Source: Nocardioides sp. JS614 (GTDB lineage Bacteria; Actinomycetota; Actinomycetes; Propionibacteriales; Nocardioidaceae). Taken from it: DNA of 64,000 bases. The position numbers and the translations under genes were made by a program. The stretch's first letter is position 1. Each line of letters opens with the position of its first letter. The stretch spans positions 1,302,001 to 1,366,000 of the forward strand of contig NC_008699.1 in the NCBI RefSeq assembly GCF_000015265.1, given 5' to 3'. Positions 23,946-33,191 of the stretch are shown in pieces. Under the pieces are notes generated by a model. That model worked only from the letters and a program-made list of their open reading frames with translations. It was not told the origin of the DNA and searched no databases.

Positions 23946-25439
23946 CTACGGCGTCCCGGTGAAGTACGGCGAGAACGTCCAGGTCTTCTTGAGCAGCTCG
24001 GCGTACTCCGGGCTGAACTTGGTGCCGCCCTCGCCCTGGTCGGGCAGCCAGGGCCGACTGATCCACAGGTAGGCGTCGACGTACTTCGCGGCGATCCGTC
24101 CGACGTCGGCCGGCAGTCCCCAGGCCCGGTTGTCGACGTCGGTGGTGGGCGGGACGCCCAGCGCGGTGCACGGCGTCTTCTGGGTCTTGGTCCGGCACGG
24201 CGGGATCTCGCCCGGCTGGGTGTAGTTCGGCGTCTGCCCGCCCTGCGGATTGATCTCGCTGCCGTGGAACGGTTGGCCGTTGTCACTGGTCTCCAGCACG
24301 GCGTGCTTGTTCTTCAGGCCCTTGCGGGCCAGCGCCTCGGAGACCTTCTTCGCGAACACGATCTCGCGCTCCAGGTAGTTCTTGTGGGAGACGTTGAGCG
24401 AGAACCCGCGCGCGTGCTCGACGCCGCTGAGCGCGAGGTACTTCGCGACCGCCGCGACGTCGCCGCGGGCCCAGTCCTCCGAGCCCATGTCCAGGTAGAC
24501 GGTGGCGCGCGGCTGGGCCGCGAGGGTCTGCACGGTCCACGCGAGCATCCGGGCCGGCAGCAGCGCCTTCCGGCGGCCGACCTTCCCGACCCACGCCTCG
24601 AACGCCTTCTTCACGAAGTAGCCGTCAGGCTGGACGATCACCGCGACCCGGCTGTCGCCGATGCCCTGCGCCAGGTTGGTGACGTAGCGGCGGTACGACG
24701 CCTGCTCGGCCTTGGTCGGCAGCCGCTGGTCGATGCGCGCCTCGCCCTCCCAGGGGAACATCCGGAACAGCGTCATCAGCGCGAGCTTCTCCGGGTCGCC
24801 GGCCTGGGCGCCGGCGACGTAGGCCCGCACCTTCGTGGTGACCTCGTCGTCGCCGATCCAGCGCCCGAAGTACGTCGCCTTCTCGATCATCGCGAACAAC
24901 GCCAGCTCGTCCTTCTGCGCCGGACCCAGCTTGTTCCAGCCGATGTAGGCCTGGTCCTGCAGGCCGGTGTAGACCCCCCACTCCCGGCCCGCGAGCGGGT
25001 TCGACGGGTTCGCCCGCTGCGCGACCGTCACCGGCGCGATGTAGAGGGTCTGCTCGGCGTACGCCGCCTCGCCGAGCGCCGCCCGCACCGCGATCTCGTA
25101 GGTGTGGCCCAGCACCAGGTCGGCGTCGTCGGTCGTGATCGTGTACGACGTGGTCACGGGCAGGACGGTGCCGACGAGCTGGCCGTCGAGCAGGATCTCG
25201 TAGTCCAGGACGAGCGGCAGCCCGGCCGGCGCCTCCCACGTGACCGAGATCGCGTTGCGGCCCGGCACGACCGTCGTCTGCAGGTTCTGCGGGGGACCGG
25301 CCGCGGGTGGCAGGATCCCGGCCCGGTGACCGGGCTTCCGATCGTTGTCGGCCGACGCGGCCGAGGCCGCGCCGAGCAGGGCGATCGCGAGGCATGCCGC
25401 GAGGGTGACCGCGAGTCCCCGCGCAACCCGAGTGTGCAT
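23946..25439 (-). CDS. Secreted GH6-type glycoside hydrolase with Fn3 domain
   Basis: Exported protein of 497 residues. The signal peptide (1-30, ending SAASA) is followed by a fibronectin type III domain (about 48-135: GPPQNLQTTVVPG, ISVTWEAP, YEIAVRA) and a GH6-type catalytic domain (about 150-497). GH6 features: FGRWIGDDEV, FRMFPWEGEA, VIVQPDGY with likely acid Asp272, VYLDMGSEDW, and YVDAYLWISRPW near the C-terminus. GH6 enzymes cleave beta-1,4-glucans with inversion, mostly as cellobiohydrolase or endoglucanase; which one is not clear here. No carbohydrate-binding module is seen. The ATG at 25439 has only a weak ribosome site. Divergent from the Tad operon. Confidence 0.83.
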   Translation of the reverse strand: MHTRVARGLAVTLAACLAIALLGAASAASADNDRKPGHRAGILPPAAGPPQNLQTTVVPGRNAISVTWEAPAGLPLVLDYEILLDGQLVGTVLPVTTSYTITTDDADLVLGHTYEIAVRAALGEAAYAEQTLYIAPVTVAQRANPSNPLAGREWGVYTGLQDQAYIGWNKLGPAQKDELALFAMIEKATYFGRWIGDDEVTTKVRAYVAGAQAGDPEKLALMTLFRMFPWEGEARIDQRLPTKAEQASYRRYVTNLAQGIGDSRVAVIVQPDGYFVKKAFEAWVGKVGRRKALLPARMLAWTVQTLAAQPRATVYLDMGSEDWARGDVAAVAKYLALSGVEHARGFSLNVSHKNYLEREIVFAKKVSEALARKGLKNKHAVLETSDNGQPFHGSEINPQGGQTPNYTQPGEIPPCRTKTQKTPCTALGVPPTTDVDNRAWGLPADVGRIAAKYVDAYLWISRPWLPDQGEGGTKFSPEYAELLKKTWTFSPYFTGTP

Positions 25440-25501
25440 GGCTGCAGCCTAGGAGTCCGGAGCCGCGCTGTGTACTGGTTCGCGGCGCGGCCCAGGACGT
25501 G

Positions 25502-25543
25502 ATCCGGATCGGGGTCCAGTGGCCCAGGGGCCCCGATCCGGAT
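25502..25543. promoter_or_regulatory. 13-bp inverted repeat in divergent GH6/Tad region
   Basis: ATCCGGATCGGGG (25502-25514) and its exact complement (25531-25543) are separated by 16 bases in the 283-bp gap between divergent genes. As the neighbours diverge, an operator or 5'-leader hairpin is likelier than a terminator. I see no other feature in this gap except promoters that I cannot assign. Confidence 0.5.
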
Positions 25544-25722
25544 GCGTCCGCGATCTCGCACGGCGACCTCAGCCCGCAACCGTCGCCGTCGCCGTCGGCG
25601 TGAGATGAGTGCATGGGAACCGGCCCCGGCCCGATCGTTGTCCACAGGCAGCGACGCCGGTGGGTTTGGCGGGGGCCTCGATCAGGAAGACTCACCGCCA
25701 AGGAACCATCTCGGGGGACTCG

Positions 25723-27030
25723 ATGTCACTGACCCACCCACCGGCGCACCCGGCGACGCACCCGGCGACGCACCCGGCGGCCCGACGTACGGCGAGCGCG
25801 CACGAGGAGCTGGTCGAGCAGCTCGACCTGCACGTCCGGGAGCTGGTGCGGCGCGAGGCCGTGGACCCGCAGCGCGAGGCCGACCTGGTCCGACGGATCG
25901 CCGAGTCGGTGGTGCGCGAGCACGACGAGCGCAGCCTCACCGGCGCGGTCGCGCCGGTGTCCGACGTCGACTCGATGGTCGGCGAGCTGGTCGCCCGGGT
26001 CTCCGGCTTCGGGCCGCTCCAGCCGCTCCTCGACGACCCCACGGTCGAGGAGGTCTGGATCAACGACCCGAGCCGGGTCTTCGTGGCCCGCAACGGCCGT
26101 CACGAGCTGACCACGTTGGTGCTCACCTCCGCGCAGGTGCAGGAGCTCGTGGAGCGAATGCTGAAGACCAGCGGCCGACGCATCGACATCAGCCAGCCGT
26201 TCGTGGACGCGATGCTGCCGGAGGGGCACCGCCTGCACGTGGTGCTGGAGGGGATCAGCCGAGGCTTCTCCGCCGTCAACATCCGCAAGTTCGTGCTGCG
26301 CGCCGCCCGGTTGCGCGACCTGGTCGAGCTCGGCAGCCTGACGCCCGCCGGCGCCGGCTTCCTCGAGTCCTCGGTCCGCGCCGGGCTGAACGTGCTGGTC
26401 GCCGGCGGCACCCAGGCCGGCAAGACCACGATGCTCAACTGCCTGGCGGCCGCGATCCCCGGCGGCGACCGGGTGGTCTCGGCGGAGGAGGTCTTCGAGC
26501 TGCGCTTCCCGCACCCCGACTGGGTGCCGCTGCAGACTCGGCAGTCCGGGCTCGAGGGCACCGGCGAGATCCGGCTGCGCGACCTGGTCAAGGAGAGCCT
26601 GCGGATGCGGCCGAGCCGGATCATCGTCGGCGAGGTCCGGGCCGAGGAGTGCCTGGACCTGCTGCTCGCCCTCAACGCCGGCCTCCCGGGGATGTGCACG
26701 ATCCATGCCAACAGCGCCCGGGAGGCGCTGGTGAAGATGTGCACCCTGCCGCTGCTCGCCGGCGAGAACATCTCGGCGCGGTTCGTGGTCCCGACGGTGG
26801 CGGCGAGCGTCGACCTGGTCGTGCACCTCGGCGTCGACGAGCACGGCGTCCGCCGGGTCAACGAGATCGTCGGCGTGCCGGGCCGGGTCGAGAACGACGT
26901 GATCGAGGTCGAGCCGCTCTTCGAACGCCACGGCGGCGACCTGCGCCGCACCGGCGGGATGCCACCACACCCCGAGCGCTACGAGCGGTTGGGCATCGAC
27001 GTCCGCCGGGTGCTGGCCGAGGGGGCGTGA
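25723..27030 (+). CDS. tadA: Tad pilus assembly ATPase (TadA/CpaF)
   Basis: Secretion ATPase of 435 residues of the CpaF/TadA branch, which drives Flp pilus assembly. Walker A GGTQAGKTT, the Asp box, Walker B-like RIIVGEVRAEE and His box (CTIHANSAREAL) are all present. The N-terminus has HPATHPATHPA, encoded by a 12-bp tandem repeat (about 25743-25778), presumably a flexible lead. GTG/ATG alternatives upstream lack support; ATG 25723 follows GGGGGA. First gene of the operon tadA-tadB-tadC-flp-tadE-like genes. No regulator or CpaE/TadZ gene lies next to it. Confidence 0.95.
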   Translation: MSLTHPPAHPATHPATHPAARRTASAHEELVEQLDLHVRELVRREAVDPQREADLVRRIAESVVREHDERSLTGAVAPVSDVDSMVGELVARVSGFGPLQPLLDDPTVEEVWINDPSRVFVARNGRHELTTLVLTSAQVQELVERMLKTSGRRIDISQPFVDAMLPEGHRLHVVLEGISRGFSAVNIRKFVLRAARLRDLVELGSLTPAGAGFLESSVRAGLNVLVAGGTQAGKTTMLNCLAAAIPGGDRVVSAEEVFELRFPHPDWVPLQTRQSGLEGTGEIRLRDLVKESLRMRPSRIIVGEVRAEECLDLLLALNAGLPGMCTIHANSAREALVKMCTLPLLAGENISARFVVPTVAASVDLVVHLGVDEHGVRRVNEIVGVPGRVENDVIEVEPLFERHGGDLRRTGGMPPHPERYERLGIDVRRVLAEGA

Positions 27031-27884
27031 TGGGCGCGCTCGTCGGACTGGGGGTGGGCGTCGGGCTGATGCTGGTCTGGAGCGCGTTCGCCCTGCCCCG
27101 CGGGACCCGCGCGACGTCCTCGCGCCGCGGTCGGGCCGCCGGGCTGTTGGCGCGGGCGGGCCTCGGGCAGGTCTCGGTCACCGGTTTCGTCGTGCTCTGC
27201 GTCGGGTGCGGTGTCGTCACGACAGTCGTGCTCCAAGCGGTCTCCGGCACCCCGCCGGTCGCGCTCGCGTTCGGACTGATGGGTGCCTGGGCGCCGGTCG
27301 GGATCGTCTCCGGCCGGGCCCGGCGACGTCAGCGTGAGCTCGCCGAGGTGTGGCCCGAAGCCGTGGACAACCTGACCTCAGCGGTGCGCGCAGGCATGTC
27401 ACTGCCCGACGCCCTGGCCGGGCTCGGCTCCCGCGGCCCGGAGCCGTTGCGCGACGCGTTCGACCAGTTCGCGCTCGACTACCAGGTCACCGGGCGGTTC
27501 GGCGAGTGCCTGGACCGGCTCAAGGAGCGGCTGGCCGACCCGGTCGGTGACCGGGTGGTGGAGGGTCTGCGGATCGCTCGTGAGGTCGGTGGCGGCGAGC
27601 TCGGCCGGCTGCTGCGCAACCTCTCGTCGTACCTGCGCGACGACGCCCGCACCCGCTCGGAGCTCGAGGCACGGCAGGCCTGGACCGTGAACGGCGCCCG
27701 CCTGGCCGTGGCGTCCCCGTGGCTGGTGCTGCTCTTCATGTCCTTCCAGTCCGAGGTGATCCACCGGTACGCCTCGCCGGGAGGCGTCCTGGTGCTCGCC
27801 GTCGGTGCGGGCGCCTGTGTGGTCGCGTACCGCCTGATGATGCGCATCGGGCGGCTCCCCACCGAGCGGCGGATCCTGTCATGA
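27030..27884 (+). CDS. tadB: Tad secretion system membrane protein TadB
   Basis: Inner-membrane platform protein of 284 residues (GspF/T2SSF domain). Membrane helices at about 3-22, 48-68, 72-90, then the cytoplasmic T2SSF domain (about 100-225, LPDALAGLGSRGPEPLRD and VGDRVVEGLRIAREVGGGELGRLL) and two C-terminal helices. It starts in a TGATG overlap with tadA and its stop overlaps the start of tadC (ATGA), so the ATPase and both platform proteins are coupled. Confidence 0.93.
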   Translation: MGALVGLGVGVGLMLVWSAFALPRGTRATSSRRGRAAGLLARAGLGQVSVTGFVVLCVGCGVVTTVVLQAVSGTPPVALAFGLMGAWAPVGIVSGRARRRQRELAEVWPEAVDNLTSAVRAGMSLPDALAGLGSRGPEPLRDAFDQFALDYQVTGRFGECLDRLKERLADPVGDRVVEGLRIAREVGGGELGRLLRNLSSYLRDDARTRSELEARQAWTVNGARLAVASPWLVLLFMSFQSEVIHRYASPGGVLVLAVGAGACVVAYRLMMRIGRLPTERRILS

Positions 27885-28819
27885 CACCCGCGGTGTGGGG
27901 TGCGCTGCTGGGCGCCGTGGCGGGCTCGGGGCTGCTGCTCGTGGCGGCACGGGTGCGGGTGATCCGCCGGCCCCAGCTCGCCGTGCGGGTGCTGCCCTAC
28001 GTCCGCGACCTCCCCCTGGTCGGCCGGGCGCCGCAGCTGAGGGTCGCGTCCTCGTCCACCTCCGCGGCTGCCGGCGTGTTCGGGCCGGTGCTGCGCTCGG
28101 CCGCCGACGCCGTCGAGCGGATCCTCGGCGGCGCGACGTCCGTACGTCGTCGCCTCCAGCGCGCCGGCCTCGACAAGACCGTGCACGAGTTCCGCATCGA
28201 GCAGGTGCTCTGGGGGGTGGTGGGCTTCGCCGTCGCCGCTGCCTGGGGTGTGCTGCGGATGCTCACCCAGCCCGGCGCCGCGGTGTCCTCCCTGCTGGCC
28301 TGCGCGGTGGCGTTCATCGTCGGCGTCCTGGCCCGCGACACCTACCTGACCAGCCAGGTGCGCGCCCGCGAGCGCCGGATCCTGGCGGAGTTCCCGACCG
28401 TGGCCGAGCTGCTCGCGCTCGCGGTCGCCGCCGGCGAGGGGCCGGTCGCCGCGCTGGACCGCGTCGTACGCCGCAGCGGTGGCGAGCTGTCCGCCGACCT
28501 GGCCCGGGTGTTGGCCGAGATCCGCACCGGCGAGCCCGTGGCTACGGCCTTCGACGCGATGGCGTCGGCAAGCGGGCTGCCGCTGGTCGCCCGCTTCGCC
28601 CAGGGCATCGCGGTCGCGGTGGAGCGCGGCACGCCCCTCGCCGACGTGTTGCACGCCCAGGCCGCCGACGTCCGCGAGGCGGGCCGGCGCGAGCTGATCG
28701 AGGCCGCCGCCCGCAAGGAGGTCTTCATGATGGTGCCGGTCGTGTTCCTGGTCCTGCCCATCACCGTGCTCTTCGCATTCTGGCCCGGCGTCGTCGGGCT
28801 GCACCTGACCACTCCCTGA
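27881..28819 (+). CDS. tadC: Tad secretion system membrane protein TadC
   Basis: Second platform protein, 312 residues, with the T2SSF domain (about 160-285: FPTVAELLALAVAAGEGPVAALDRV, then ADVLHAQAADVREAGRR) and membrane helices at about 3-22, 105-122, 130-148 and 285-305. TadB and TadC form the heteromeric base of the pilus machine. ATG 27881 overlaps the tadB stop. The pilin gene follows after 43 bp. Confidence 0.93.
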   Translation: MTPAVWGALLGAVAGSGLLLVAARVRVIRRPQLAVRVLPYVRDLPLVGRAPQLRVASSSTSAAAGVFGPVLRSAADAVERILGGATSVRRRLQRAGLDKTVHEFRIEQVLWGVVGFAVAAAWGVLRMLTQPGAAVSSLLACAVAFIVGVLARDTYLTSQVRARERRILAEFPTVAELLALAVAAGEGPVAALDRVVRRSGGELSADLARVLAEIRTGEPVATAFDAMASASGLPLVARFAQGIAVAVERGTPLADVLHAQAADVREAGRRELIEAAARKEVFMMVPVVFLVLPITVLFAFWPGVVGLHLTTP

Positions 28820-28862
28820 CCAGCCTGCCCTCGACGAGGACCCTTCGGAGAACGGAAGAACC

Positions 28863-29069
28863 ATGGAACACATCTCGCTCGCGATCACCCGGCTCCACCT
28901 GGCGCTCGCCCTGGTGCTCGGGCGGCCGCGGGACCGCGACGAGCGCGGCGACGTGCCGGGCTGGGTGATGATCACGGTGATGACGGCCGGCCTCGTCGTC
29001 GCGATCACCGCCGTCGCCCAGCCGCAGCTGAAGTCGATGCTCGACTCGGCGCTCAACCAGGTGAAGTAA
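28863..29069 (+). CDS. Flp/Tad-type pilin-like small membrane protein
   Basis: Protein of 68 residues. A basic/charged stretch (RPRDRDERGDVPGW) precedes a single hydrophobic helix (VMITVMTAGLVVAITAV) and a short polar end. This is the layout of actinobacterial Flp-type prepilins, cut after Gly. The classic Glu-Tyr pair of proteobacterial Flp is absent. ATG 28863 has GGAGAACGGAAG upstream. It precedes TadE-like genes, and its TAA overlaps the next ATG by one base, which supports the role of major pilin subunit. Confidence 0.82.
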   Translation: MEHISLAITRLHLALALVLGRPRDRDERGDVPGWVMITVMTAGLVVAITAVAQPQLKSMLDSALNQVK

Positions 29070-29452
29070 TGCCCCGCCGCGGCCAGCGCGGGTCCGCGGT
29101 CGTGGACTTCGTGCTGGTGCTCGTGGTGCTGGTGCCGATCGTCCTCGGCATCCTCCAGGTGGCACTGGTGCTGCTGGTGCGCAACACCCTCGCCTCGGCG
29201 GCGTCCGAGGGCGCGCGGTACGCCGCCACGTTGGGCCGCGGGCCGGCCGACGGCGTGGCTCGCACCCGCCGCCAGATCGACGGGGCGATCTCGGGGCGCT
29301 TCGCGCGCGACGTCTCGGCGCGCCCAGCCACGGTTGACGGCGCACCGGGCGTGGAGGTGGTCGTCCACGCGACCGTGCCGGCGCTCGGCCTCGGCGGGCC
29401 CGGCATCTCCCTGACCGTGACCGGGCACGCGGTCGAGGAGCAACGACCGTGA
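29069..29452 (+). CDS. TadE-like pseudopilin
   Basis: Protein of 127 residues. Its first 45 residues (RGSAVVDFVLVLVVLVPIVLG, then LVRNTLASAASEGARYAA) are a TadE-family N-terminal helix followed by the usual SEGAR(Y)A segment. Members are minor pilins of the Flp pilus. It overlaps the pilin TAA by one base and the next gene by 4 bp. The C-terminal half is beta-rich. Confidence 0.9.
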   Translation: MPRRGQRGSAVVDFVLVLVVLVPIVLGILQVALVLLVRNTLASAASEGARYAATLGRGPADGVARTRRQIDGAISGRFARDVSARPATVDGAPGVEVVVHATVPALGLGGPGISLTVTGHAVEEQRP

Positions 29453-29913
29453 GCCGCTCGCTCGCCCGGCGCCGGGGGGAGGACGGCAGCGCGCTGGTCG
29501 AGCTGACCTGGCTCGGCATCCTGCTGCTGGTGCCCCTGCTGTGGATCGTGATCTCGGTGTTCGAGGTACAACGCGGCGCGTTCGCGGTCAGTGGCGCCGC
29601 CCGCGCCGCGGGCCGCGCCTACGCGCTCGCGCCCACCGACGCGGAAGGCTCCGCGCGGGCCCGGGCGGCGGCCCGGCAGGCGCTCGACGACCAGGGCGTG
29701 CACGGCGTGCCGCTCGACGTGCGGGTCACCTGTACGCCGTACCCGCACGACTGCCACACCGGCACCTCGGTCATCACCGTGGTGGTCGCCTCGCGGGTGG
29801 ACCTGCCGCTGCTGCCGGCCTTCCTCGGGGGCGGAGCGCCGAGCTTCGCGCTGGATGCCACGCACGCGGTGCCGATCGGGCAGTTCCAGGAGATCGACCG
29901 TGCCACGCCGTGA
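29449..29913 (+). CDS. TadE/TadF-like pseudopilin
   Basis: Protein of 154 residues with the TadE-type start EDGSALVELTWLGILLLVPLLW and an AARAAGRAYALAP segment. The C-terminal domain has two cysteines (TCTPYPHDC) that could form a disulfide outside the cell. A GTG at 29449 lies in the GTGA overlap with the previous gene. It is probably a second minor pilin, translated with its neighbours. Confidence 0.88.
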   Translation: MSRSLARRRGEDGSALVELTWLGILLLVPLLWIVISVFEVQRGAFAVSGAARAAGRAYALAPTDAEGSARARAAARQALDDQGVHGVPLDVRVTCTPYPHDCHTGTSVITVVVASRVDLPLLPAFLGGGAPSFALDATHAVPIGQFQEIDRATP

Positions 29914-30349
29914 CCGCACGGAGGCCGGCCAGGCCACGCTGCTGATCGTGGGCTTCGCGTTCGTGCTGGCGATGGGGGTCGCGCTGGTCGTCGACGCGTC
30001 CGCGGCCTACCTGCAGCGCCAGGGCCTGGACACCGTGGCCGACGGGGCGGCGCTGCGGGGCGCCGATCTGGGCGCCACCGGCCGCGAGGTCTACACGGGA
30101 GGAGTGCCGGAGGCTCGGCTCGAGCTGACGGCCGCGGCCGCCCGGGCCTCGGTCCACGACTACCTGGTCTCCTCCGGCGCGTACGCGTCGTACCCGGGCC
30201 TGAGCTTCACCGTCGACGTCGACCCGGACGCCGCCAGCGTCACCGTGCACGTGCGTGCCCCGCTGGACCTGCCGCTCACGGTCCCCGGCTCGCCAGAGGT
30301 CGCCGTCATCGGCGCCTCCGGGTCGGCGGTCGTGGTGCCCGAGCGGTGA
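29900..30349 (+). CDS. TadG-like Flp pilus assembly protein
   Basis: Protein of 149 residues whose N-terminal helix (GQATLLIVGFAFVLAMGVALVVDASAAY) and QGLDTVADGAALRGA segment are typical of the TadG/putative Flp pilus-assembly domain found at ends of Tad operons. It is short; long TadG proteins carry a von Willebrand domain that is missing here. GTG 29900 overlaps the preceding gene by 14 bp and has GGAG upstream. Last gene of the operon; the convergent beta-propeller gene ends 10 bp later. Confidence 0.85.
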   Translation: MPRRDRTEAGQATLLIVGFAFVLAMGVALVVDASAAYLQRQGLDTVADGAALRGADLGATGREVYTGGVPEARLELTAAAARASVHDYLVSSGAYASYPGLSFTVDVDPDAASVTVHVRAPLDLPLTVPGSPEVAVIGASGSAVVVPER

Positions 30350-30359
30350 GCCGCTCGGG

Positions 30360-32564
30360 TCAGCCGACCGGGGCCACGAAACCCAGCCGGTACGGGTCGC
30401 GACCGCCGAGGTTCGGCTCGATCCACGACGTGAATGCGAGCGCGCCGTCGGTGCCGGTGATCGACTGGACCCGGTCGGCCCAGCCATCCGTGGGATCGGG
30501 TGCGACCGTGCCGGTGGCCGCGTCGAGGAAGGGGGTCGAGCCTCCGTCGACCCAGAGCAGCCGGCCGAGCGGACTGACCCGGAGCAGCACCCGGTCGCCG
30601 GCGAAGGGTCCCGGGGCGAAGGAAGGGTCGCGGCGCGACCGGGCGTCCAGTCGGGTCAGACCGGGGCTGGCGAGATCCGGTCCCTGCAGCACCCGGGTGA
30701 ACAGCCCCGCTGCGAACAGCGACCGGCCGGCGGAGGCGACGTCGTACACCGGACCCTCGATCCGGGGGTCGAACGCCGGCCGTCGCTCGCCGGTGCGCCG
30801 GTCCAGCCGCAGGATCGCCGTGTTCCGCGGGCCGCCCGCACGGGTGCGACGCTTGAAGCTGCCCGCGGCGACCAGGTCGCCGTCGATGCTGTCGAGCTCG
30901 GTGACGTAGCCGCGCAGCGGCAGCGGGTAGATCGCCACCCGCTTGCCGGACGCGCCGTAGACCTCGATCTGGTTGCGCGGGAACCGGACGTCGTCCTGCA
31001 TCCGACGGGCCACGTAGAGCCGGTTGCCGATCGTCGTGACGCCGGTCAGGTCGCTGACCTGCAGGGACCGGCCCGGCAGCTCTGCGCCGGTGTCGCGGTC
31101 GAAGGCGCGGATCCACCAGTCCCACTGCGAGTAGAACTGGTGGCTCTGGGCGGCCGCGGGCGACGGGTCGTAGCCGAGGAAGTGCGTCGGTGCCACGAAC
31201 AGCGCGGTCCGGCCGACCAGCAGGTCGCCGTAGGCGCGGTCCGGCACCGCGAAGCCGGGCATCGGCTCGAGCGTGTCGGCGTCCAGCGCGGCGATGCCCT
31301 CGGTCCGCACGAAGTCGCTCAGGTAGAAGTGCCCCCCGACGTAGGCGTGGCCGCCGGAGAGCTCGACCGTGTTCGCCTGCAGGTCGTACGACGGCACCGC
31401 GGGGCCGGTCGGCGCGCCGGTCGTGGCGTCCAGCACGGCGAGGCCGCCGGCCGGCTGCCCGGCCACGGTGGTGAAGCTGCCCGCGGCCCAGAGCCGGTCG
31501 CCCTCGAGCGCGAGGTCGTAGACCCCCGCGGGCACGCCGACCGCGTTGCGCTCGGCCGGGATCGCGGGCGCGAACGCGGGGTCGACCGCCCCGCTGGCGG
31601 GATCCAGCGCGACCAGGCGGCCGGCCGCCAGGTCACCGCCGACGTAGAGCCGGCCCCCGGTGTAGAGGAGCGCGTGCACCCGGCGGTCGAAGGGCGGGCC
31701 GGCCGGGCCGCCGAGGTCGGGCGCGAAGCCCGGGTCGACCGCGCCGGTGGAGGCGTCGAGGGCGGCCAGCCCCGCGCCGCCGACGTAGAGGCGGTCGGCG
31801 CCCAGGGTCATCGCGCGCACCGGCTCGTCGACGGCGGCGGCGAAGCCCGCGACCGGGTCGCCGGAGGCGGGGTCCACCGCGGAGACATTCTCCGCGGCCA
31901 CGAACAGCCGCGCCGAGCGGTCTCCGGCCGCCGGGGCGAGCACGAGCTCGGTGACCCGCTTCGCCTGGGGCGCGTCGAAGTCGGACACCGCGCCGTCGTC
32001 GGTGGCGAGGGCCGCCAGGTGGTGGCGGGACACCCCGTCGATCGACTCGAAGATCCCGCCGGCGTAGAGCGTGTCGCCGTCCAGCGCCAGCGCGCTGACC
32101 AGGCCGTCGGCGACCGGGAGGAAGCCGCTGTCGAGACTGCCGTCCGCGCGCACGTGCGCCAGCCCGCCGGCGGCCCGGCCGCCGATCCGGGTGAAGTCAC
32201 CGCCGAGGTACCAGCCGCCCGACCCGTCGGCGAGCGCGACCGAGACCTGGCCGTCGGCGATCCGCGGACTCGCGGCGTCGGCTCCGGTCGCGGTGTCGAG
32301 CGCGGTGCCGGGTCCGGCGTACCGACCGACGGTGGAGAACCAGCCGTGGGCGTAGATCCGGTCACCGGAGCGCACCAGCTGCTCGATCCGCTCGTCGGCC
32401 ACGACCGATCCCGCCGGCAGGTCGTCGCTCGTCACGGCCGCCGGCGCGCCGACCCGCCCCGCCGGACCCGAACCGGGGTCGGCGGCGGGGCCGAGCGTCA
32501 CCGCACCCAGGCCCAGCGCGATCACGACGGGCAGGGCGAGCGCGGGGTAGCGGCGTGGGGGCAT
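30360..32564 (-). CDS. Secreted delta-60 repeat beta-propeller protein
   Basis: Exported protein of 734 residues. A signal peptide (about 1-30, ALALPVVIALGLGAVTLG) is followed by many propeller-blade repeats of about 50-60 residues with the recurring pattern LYxGGxF..G....LAxLDxxTG..D..F.P, typical of delta-60 repeat proteins. No catalytic motif is seen. Such proteins are secreted or wall-attached and of unknown function. It is convergent with the pilus operon and faces the CAP-domain gene across a 90-bp divergent gap. Confidence 0.85.
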   Translation of the reverse strand: MPPRRYPALALPVVIALGLGAVTLGPAADPGSGPAGRVGAPAAVTSDDLPAGSVVADERIEQLVRSGDRIYAHGWFSTVGRYAGPGTALDTATGADAASPRIADGQVSVALADGSGGWYLGGDFTRIGGRAAGGLAHVRADGSLDSGFLPVADGLVSALALDGDTLYAGGIFESIDGVSRHHLAALATDDGAVSDFDAPQAKRVTELVLAPAAGDRSARLFVAAENVSAVDPASGDPVAGFAAAVDEPVRAMTLGADRLYVGGAGLAALDASTGAVDPGFAPDLGGPAGPPFDRRVHALLYTGGRLYVGGDLAAGRLVALDPASGAVDPAFAPAIPAERNAVGVPAGVYDLALEGDRLWAAGSFTTVAGQPAGGLAVLDATTGAPTGPAVPSYDLQANTVELSGGHAYVGGHFYLSDFVRTEGIAALDADTLEPMPGFAVPDRAYGDLLVGRTALFVAPTHFLGYDPSPAAAQSHQFYSQWDWWIRAFDRDTGAELPGRSLQVSDLTGVTTIGNRLYVARRMQDDVRFPRNQIEVYGASGKRVAIYPLPLRGYVTELDSIDGDLVAAGSFKRRTRAGGPRNTAILRLDRRTGERRPAFDPRIEGPVYDVASAGRSLFAAGLFTRVLQGPDLASPGLTRLDARSRRDPSFAPGPFAGDRVLLRVSPLGRLLWVDGGSTPFLDAATGTVAPDPTDGWADRVQSITGTDGALAFTSWIEPNLGGRDPYRLGFVAPVG

Positions 32565-32654
32565 GGCCCGGAACGTAATTCGACAGCACCCCGGGGGTGA
32601 GGCTTACCGTGGGGATTGGCCCAGACGGTCTAGCCCATGATCCGGGAGGGACGC

Positions 32655-33149
32655 ATGACCGACCGACGCCGACCGGTCCGCACCGCGCTGGTGGCCTGCG
32701 CCGCGAGCGTGGCGATGGCCGCCGGCACCGTCGTCGCGACGGTGACCGTCGCGCCGCCCGCGCAGGCGCGGGTGGCCGCGGTGGAGTACCAGGCCGAGGC
32801 GTTCACGGTGACCAACGTCCAGCGGTTGGCGCACGCGCGGGTGCCGCTACGGCACCAGGCCTGCGTGCAGAAGTGGGCGGTGCGCCAGGCGCGCAAGATG
32901 GCCCGCCAGGAGCGGATGTTCCACCAGGACCTCGCGCGGGTGGCCAACGACTGCGGGCTCTCGCTCGCCGGGGAGAACGTCGCGTACGGCTACCCCTCCG
33001 GGCGGTCGGTGGTCGTCGACGGCTGGATGAAGTCCAAGGGCCATCGCGCGAACATCTTGAAGCGGGACTATCGGCTGATGGGCATCGGCGCGCGCCGCGC
33101 CGGTGGCACCTGGTACGTCGCGCAGGTGTTCGGCCGCAAGGCCCGCTGA
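32655..33149 (+). CDS. Secreted CAP-domain protein
   Basis: Exported protein of 164 residues. Signal peptide (about 1-36, ending PAQA) and a CAP (SCP/PR1-like) domain: LRHQACVQKWAVRQARKMA, GENVAYGY and GHRANILKRDY, with Cys residues that could pair. CAP proteins of bacteria are often secreted; some bind sterols or metal ions, and the function of this one is unknown. ATG 32655 follows GGGAGGG; an ATG at 32637 would add six residues. Monocistronic. Confidence 0.9.
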   Translation: MTDRRRPVRTALVACAASVAMAAGTVVATVTVAPPAQARVAAVEYQAEAFTVTNVQRLAHARVPLRHQACVQKWAVRQARKMARQERMFHQDLARVANDCGLSLAGENVAYGYPSGRSVVVDGWMKSKGHRANILKRDYRLMGIGARRAGGTWYVAQVFGRKAR

Positions 33150-33191
33150 CCCACCGGCCGCACCCTCGGCGCTGCCGCCCCAGCGTTTGGC

